Assembly: GCA_027324795.1 (NCBI GenBank) | Contig: DAHVSB010000010.1 | Location: forward strand, 1-39,625 | Direction of reading: 5' to 3' | Length of the DNA stretch: 39,625 bases | From: Alcanivoracaceae bacterium | Lineage (GTDB): Bacteria > Pseudomonadota > Gammaproteobacteria > Pseudomonadales > Alcanivoracaceae | Shown: positions 37,240 through 39,625 of the stretch, piece by piece | Layout: every line of letters starts with the position of its first letter | Numbering within the stretch: position 1 is the stretch's first letter | The notes under the pieces: generated by a model | What the model was told of the DNA's origin: nothing | The model's input: the letters and a program-made list of their open reading frames with translations, nothing else | The model's database searches: none | Translations under genes and position numbers: made by a program

Positions 37240-37747
37240 GCACGGCGCCCGTATGGGCTTGTTCACGAAACACGCTTTCGCCCGTGGTGGTCACCGCTAA
37301 ACTGCGCGACGTGGGTACACCTAAGGCGGCCATGGCTTCGCTCATAATGTGTTCACGCAACACAGCGTTGAGGGTGGCACGGCCATCACCACGGCGTGAA
37401 AACGGTGTGGGACCTGCACCTTTAAGCTGTAGGTCGAACCGTTTTTGCTGTGGCGTGATCAGTTCGCCCAAGAGCATGGCGCGGCCATCGCCGAGCATGG
37501 TGGCGTTGCCAAATTGATGCCCGGCGTATGCTTGGGCAATGGGTTGCGCGCCGGGTAAGGCTTGTTTGCCGCTAAAATAAAATGCCGCTAAGGAGTGATC
37601 CATGAGCGGCAGGCCGAGCTCATCTGCCAACGTTTGGTTATACAGCAACAACTCGGGCTGGCTGGCCGAGGCAGGCGACACATGAGCATAAAACTCCGCG
37701 GGTAAGGTTTGGTAACTATGGTGCAACTGGATACGGGCGTGGCTCAT
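37211..37747 (-). pseudogene. selO: 5' fragment of selO (YdiU pseudokinase-like AMPylase)
   Basis: About 179 residues of the N-terminal part of a SelO protein, a protein AMPylase of usual length near 480-490 residues. The start MSHARIQLHHSYQTLP has AAGGAGG five bases upstream. Recognisable motifs are GHQFGNATMLGDGRAMLLGE (nucleotide-binding) and LQLKGAGPTPFSRRGDGRA, ending at VLTRVAASHLR. At about 37211 homology stops and the frame runs into the antisense of the integrase, ending soon after at 37136. The metal-binding Asp/Asn half is missing, so it should be inactive. It is 22 bases after the upstream reductase gene. Confidence 0.9.
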
Positions 37748-37769
37748 GATGCCTCCTTCAACGGACGGG

Positions 37770-38819
37770 TTAGCTAATAGTTATTTGGCCTGAATCTGGC
37801 AGTTGTTCCACCAACTCTTTGCCCATCAGTACCGAGGGGGTGTAAGTGCCGCCTGCGGGTGATTGTTCTAACAAAAAGGTGGCCACGGCTAAGGAACCGG
37901 TGATGGTGAGGCTATAGCCATTGGCTGTACGAATACGTGCCGTTTTTATTTCGCCCTTGGCGTTTGTGGCTTCGCCCCACACATAGGTGGGCATGCTTGC
38001 TCGTTGCTCTTCGCTAGGACCAATAACGGTTTTAGCGAGGCGCGCCTGGATTAATTTTTGTACAAAGCCAAGCCCTAACATTGGGCGAATTAAGTTGGCG
38101 CGTTTTACTTGCTTAATAAAACGGGGCGAACCGGGAAGATACACTTCGATATTAGGGATGCCAGTGGTGTGGTACGCGGTGGACACATCACCCCAAGGGA
38201 TGGTCATGGCCTTTTTTACGCCATCGCCGAAATCGATGCTGCGTACTTTGTACGCTAAGGGAACGGTGTCGATAATGCCATTGCGGCGTACTTTACAGCC
38301 TTGCGCTAACCCTTCCACAGAGGTTTTGGCGGTGCCGGGGGAAAAACCTGAGCGAGAGTCAAACCCCAGTGCTAAGTGAGTGGCATCGGGCATGGCGTCT
38401 TTTAAGGCTGCCGCCATACAGTCCGTGGGAATTACATCAAAACCCACGCCAGGGCAGAGCACCACGCCGGATTCTTGAGCTTGTGCGTTAAGGGTTTGCG
38501 TCAATTCAAACACAGTAATTTCACCGGTAATGTCTAAATAATGTGCCTTGGCGGCGAGGCAAGCTTTCATCATGGGTTCAGCGGTGGCAGAAAAAGGCCC
38601 CGCGCAATTGAGCACCAAGGCGTGGCCATTGAGCTGATCGCCAATGTTATCCAGTGAGAAGGCTTGGGCTTCTACACCGAGTTCGCGCGCTAAGGGTTCC
38701 AGTTTCTTTAGGTTGCGCCCGGCTAGGGTGGGGGTAAGCCCGCGTTTAACCGCTTCTCGAGCGATGAGTTCGCCGGTGTAGCCGTTCGCGCCGTAAATCA
38801 GCCATCGGTTGTTCTGCAT
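37770..38819 (-). CDS. Saccharopine dehydrogenase-like NAD(P)-binding reductase
   Basis: A 349-residue protein with an N-terminal Rossmann motif GANGYTGELIA (residues 10-20) and the segment AGRNLKKLEPLA typical of the saccharopine dehydrogenase NADP-binding family, including trans-acting enoyl reductases of lipid synthesis. Further matches are VLNCAGPFSATAEPMMKAC, HYLDITGE and GVGFDVIPTDCMA. The substrate is unknown. The ATG at 38819 has GGAG six bases upstream. It is followed closely by the truncated selO in the same direction, so they were probably one operon. Confidence 0.85.
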   Translation of the reverse strand: MQNNRWLIYGANGYTGELIAREAVKRGLTPTLAGRNLKKLEPLARELGVEAQAFSLDNIGDQLNGHALVLNCAGPFSATAEPMMKACLAAKAHYLDITGEITVFELTQTLNAQAQESGVVLCPGVGFDVIPTDCMAAALKDAMPDATHLALGFDSRSGFSPGTAKTSVEGLAQGCKVRRNGIIDTVPLAYKVRSIDFGDGVKKAMTIPWGDVSTAYHTTGIPNIEVYLPGSPRFIKQVKRANLIRPMLGLGFVQKLIQARLAKTVIGPSEEQRASMPTYVWGEATNAKGEIKTARIRTANGYSLTITGSLAVATFLLEQSPAGGTYTPSVLMGKELVEQLPDSGQITIS

Positions 38820-38916
38820 AGCGTGCTCCGAGTGTGGTGAAGAGGCGTTCTGAGGTGTTTGCCAATGCAGCACCTTACCATTTTGGTGAGGTGATATCTC
38901 AGCCGAACAGGGTTGG

Positions 38917-39625
38917 CTAAGCGTTACGGCGAGCGGCTGCTAACCCGCGTTCACGGCCTAAACGGCGGTAGTAGCTTTTGCCGCAGGCGTTTTGGTGGTG
39001 CCAGTAGCCACGCAGCAACAGGGGTAATTCAGGCACCCAAAAAGTATTGCTAATAGGCTGCGTTGGGGCCGGGGCATCTAAGGTAATATCGGCCACCACC
39101 ACGCCTGGGCCTTCTTGGGTGCGGCGCTGAGCGAGAACACGGCCTTGGGCATCCACAATTTGCGTGGCGCCCACGTATTCAGTGTCGTAAGGCACAGACA
39201 AGTTGGTGCCTGGCACGAGCATAAAATCTGTGCGAAATTCGCCACAGTGCGAGGCTTGAATCACCGGCACGCCCAAGCGACGAGCAAATTCTGCGGGCGC
39301 ATTTTCAGACATATAGCGATTGTACTGGCCCAAAGCAGCAAGGCTGCGATTAGTAAGCGAGCCCCAGTTGGTGGGCAGAGTCCACCAGTGGGTGCCCGTC
39401 ATGGCCACATTCACCCGTTGGTGCATGCGTTGCAGAGTTTGGTTGCGGATGAGTTCCCAACACACCGCCGCCCCCACGCCGCCGAGCTGGGTGTTAAACA
39501 CGCCATCGTCGTTGCCCGAGGCGTAAAAGCAGTTCTCCCACATAGTGGGTAAGTCTTTGTCGTGCTGATGAATATCGCCATTGGGCTCAACAAAAAAATA
39601 GCGGTTATACACCTCGTCGCTGTCG
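38917..39625 (-). CDS. Nitrilase-superfamily carbon-nitrogen hydrolase (5' end outside window)
   Basis: The C-terminal 236 or so residues of a protein whose reading frame continues past the right edge. Nitrilase-superfamily features are the catalytic Cys in GGVGAAVCWEL and the Lys in HQHDKDLPTMWEN. The Glu of the Glu-Lys-Cys triad would lie in the missing N-terminal part. The usual product is hydrolysis of an amide or nitrile; the substrate is unknown. A GTG at 39612 is in frame but too internal to be the start. Ninety-seven bases separate it from the reductase gene. Confidence 0.8.
   Translation of the reverse strand, partial: DSDEVYNRYFFVEPNGDIHQHDKDLPTMWENCFYASGNDDGVFNTQLGGVGAAVCWELIRNQTLQRMHQRVNVAMTGTHWWTLPTNWGSLTNRSLAALGQYNRYMSENAPAEFARRLGVPVIQASHCGEFRTDFMLVPGTNLSVPYDTEYVGATQIVDAQGRVLAQRRTQEGPGVVVADITLDAPAPTQPISNTFWVPELPLLLRGYWHHQNACGKSYYRRLGRERGLAAARRNA

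Noticed and set aside
37236-39612. Second attachment site (copy of tmRNA 3' end) to the right of the integrase
   Set aside because: No match to the tmRNA terminal sequence was seen up to the window edge.

Overview
The window is chromosomal DNA from a gammaproteobacterium. Most of it follows the gene order known from Pseudomonas and relatives: recN, hrcA/grpE/dnaK/dnaJ, dapB, carA, carB, greA, yhbY, rlmE, ftsH, folP, glmM, tpiA, secG, tRNA-Leu(GAG), with fur, bamE, rnfH, smpB and tmRNA beside it. The tmRNA tag (ANDDSYALAA), a Pseudomonas-type Fur and a large DUF6351-like lipoprotein fit a marine, Alcanivorax-like or other Oceanospirillales/Pseudomonadales bacterium. The genus is a guess.

Layout. 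Positions 1-5607 (minus) hold a large secreted or lipoprotein hydrolase-like gene, a histidine-rich TonB-dependent receptor and a small DUF2946-like protein, probably linked to zinc or copper. From 5736 to 11977 (minus) runs a housekeeping block: tRNA-Leu, secG, tpiA, glmM, folP, ftsH and rlmE, with yhbY divergent. From 12343 to 17238 (minus) come greA, carB and carA. From 17509 to 24335 (minus) lie dapB and a complete, translationally coupled group-2 Mrp Na+/H+ antiporter operon (mrpAB fusion, C, D, E, F, G), inserted between dnaJ and dapB. From 24591 to 29599 (minus) is the heat-shock block dnaJ, dnaK, grpE and hrcA. recN with a textbook LexA box, fur, bamE, rnfH and a sodium-dependent NSS-type transporter follow. 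Then come smpB, a small membrane protein and ssrA (tmRNA). Just past ssrA is a tyrosine integrase cut off before its catalytic tyrosine and joined tail-to-tail to a truncated selO. The window ends with a saccharopine-dehydrogenase-like reductase and a nitrilase-family gene that runs off the edge.

The strongest unusual observation is CarA. Its N-terminal CarB-binding domain and reading frame are intact, but the whole glutaminase triad is gone (Cys to Gly, His to Val, Glu to Lys) along with neighbouring active-site residues. CarB looks normal. This suggests a pseudo-glutaminase subunit and a carbamoyl-phosphate synthetase that depends on free ammonia or another nitrogen donor.

Other points of interest are three matching sigma-32 promoter signatures (grpE, dnaK and, less expectedly, ssrA), the int/selO deletion scar beside tmRNA, the Mrp operon inserted upstream of dapB, the fur and bamE promoters whose -10 boxes overlap, and a SecG with an acidic DFP-repeat tail. 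All functional calls come from reading motifs and gene order by eye; no database search was run.
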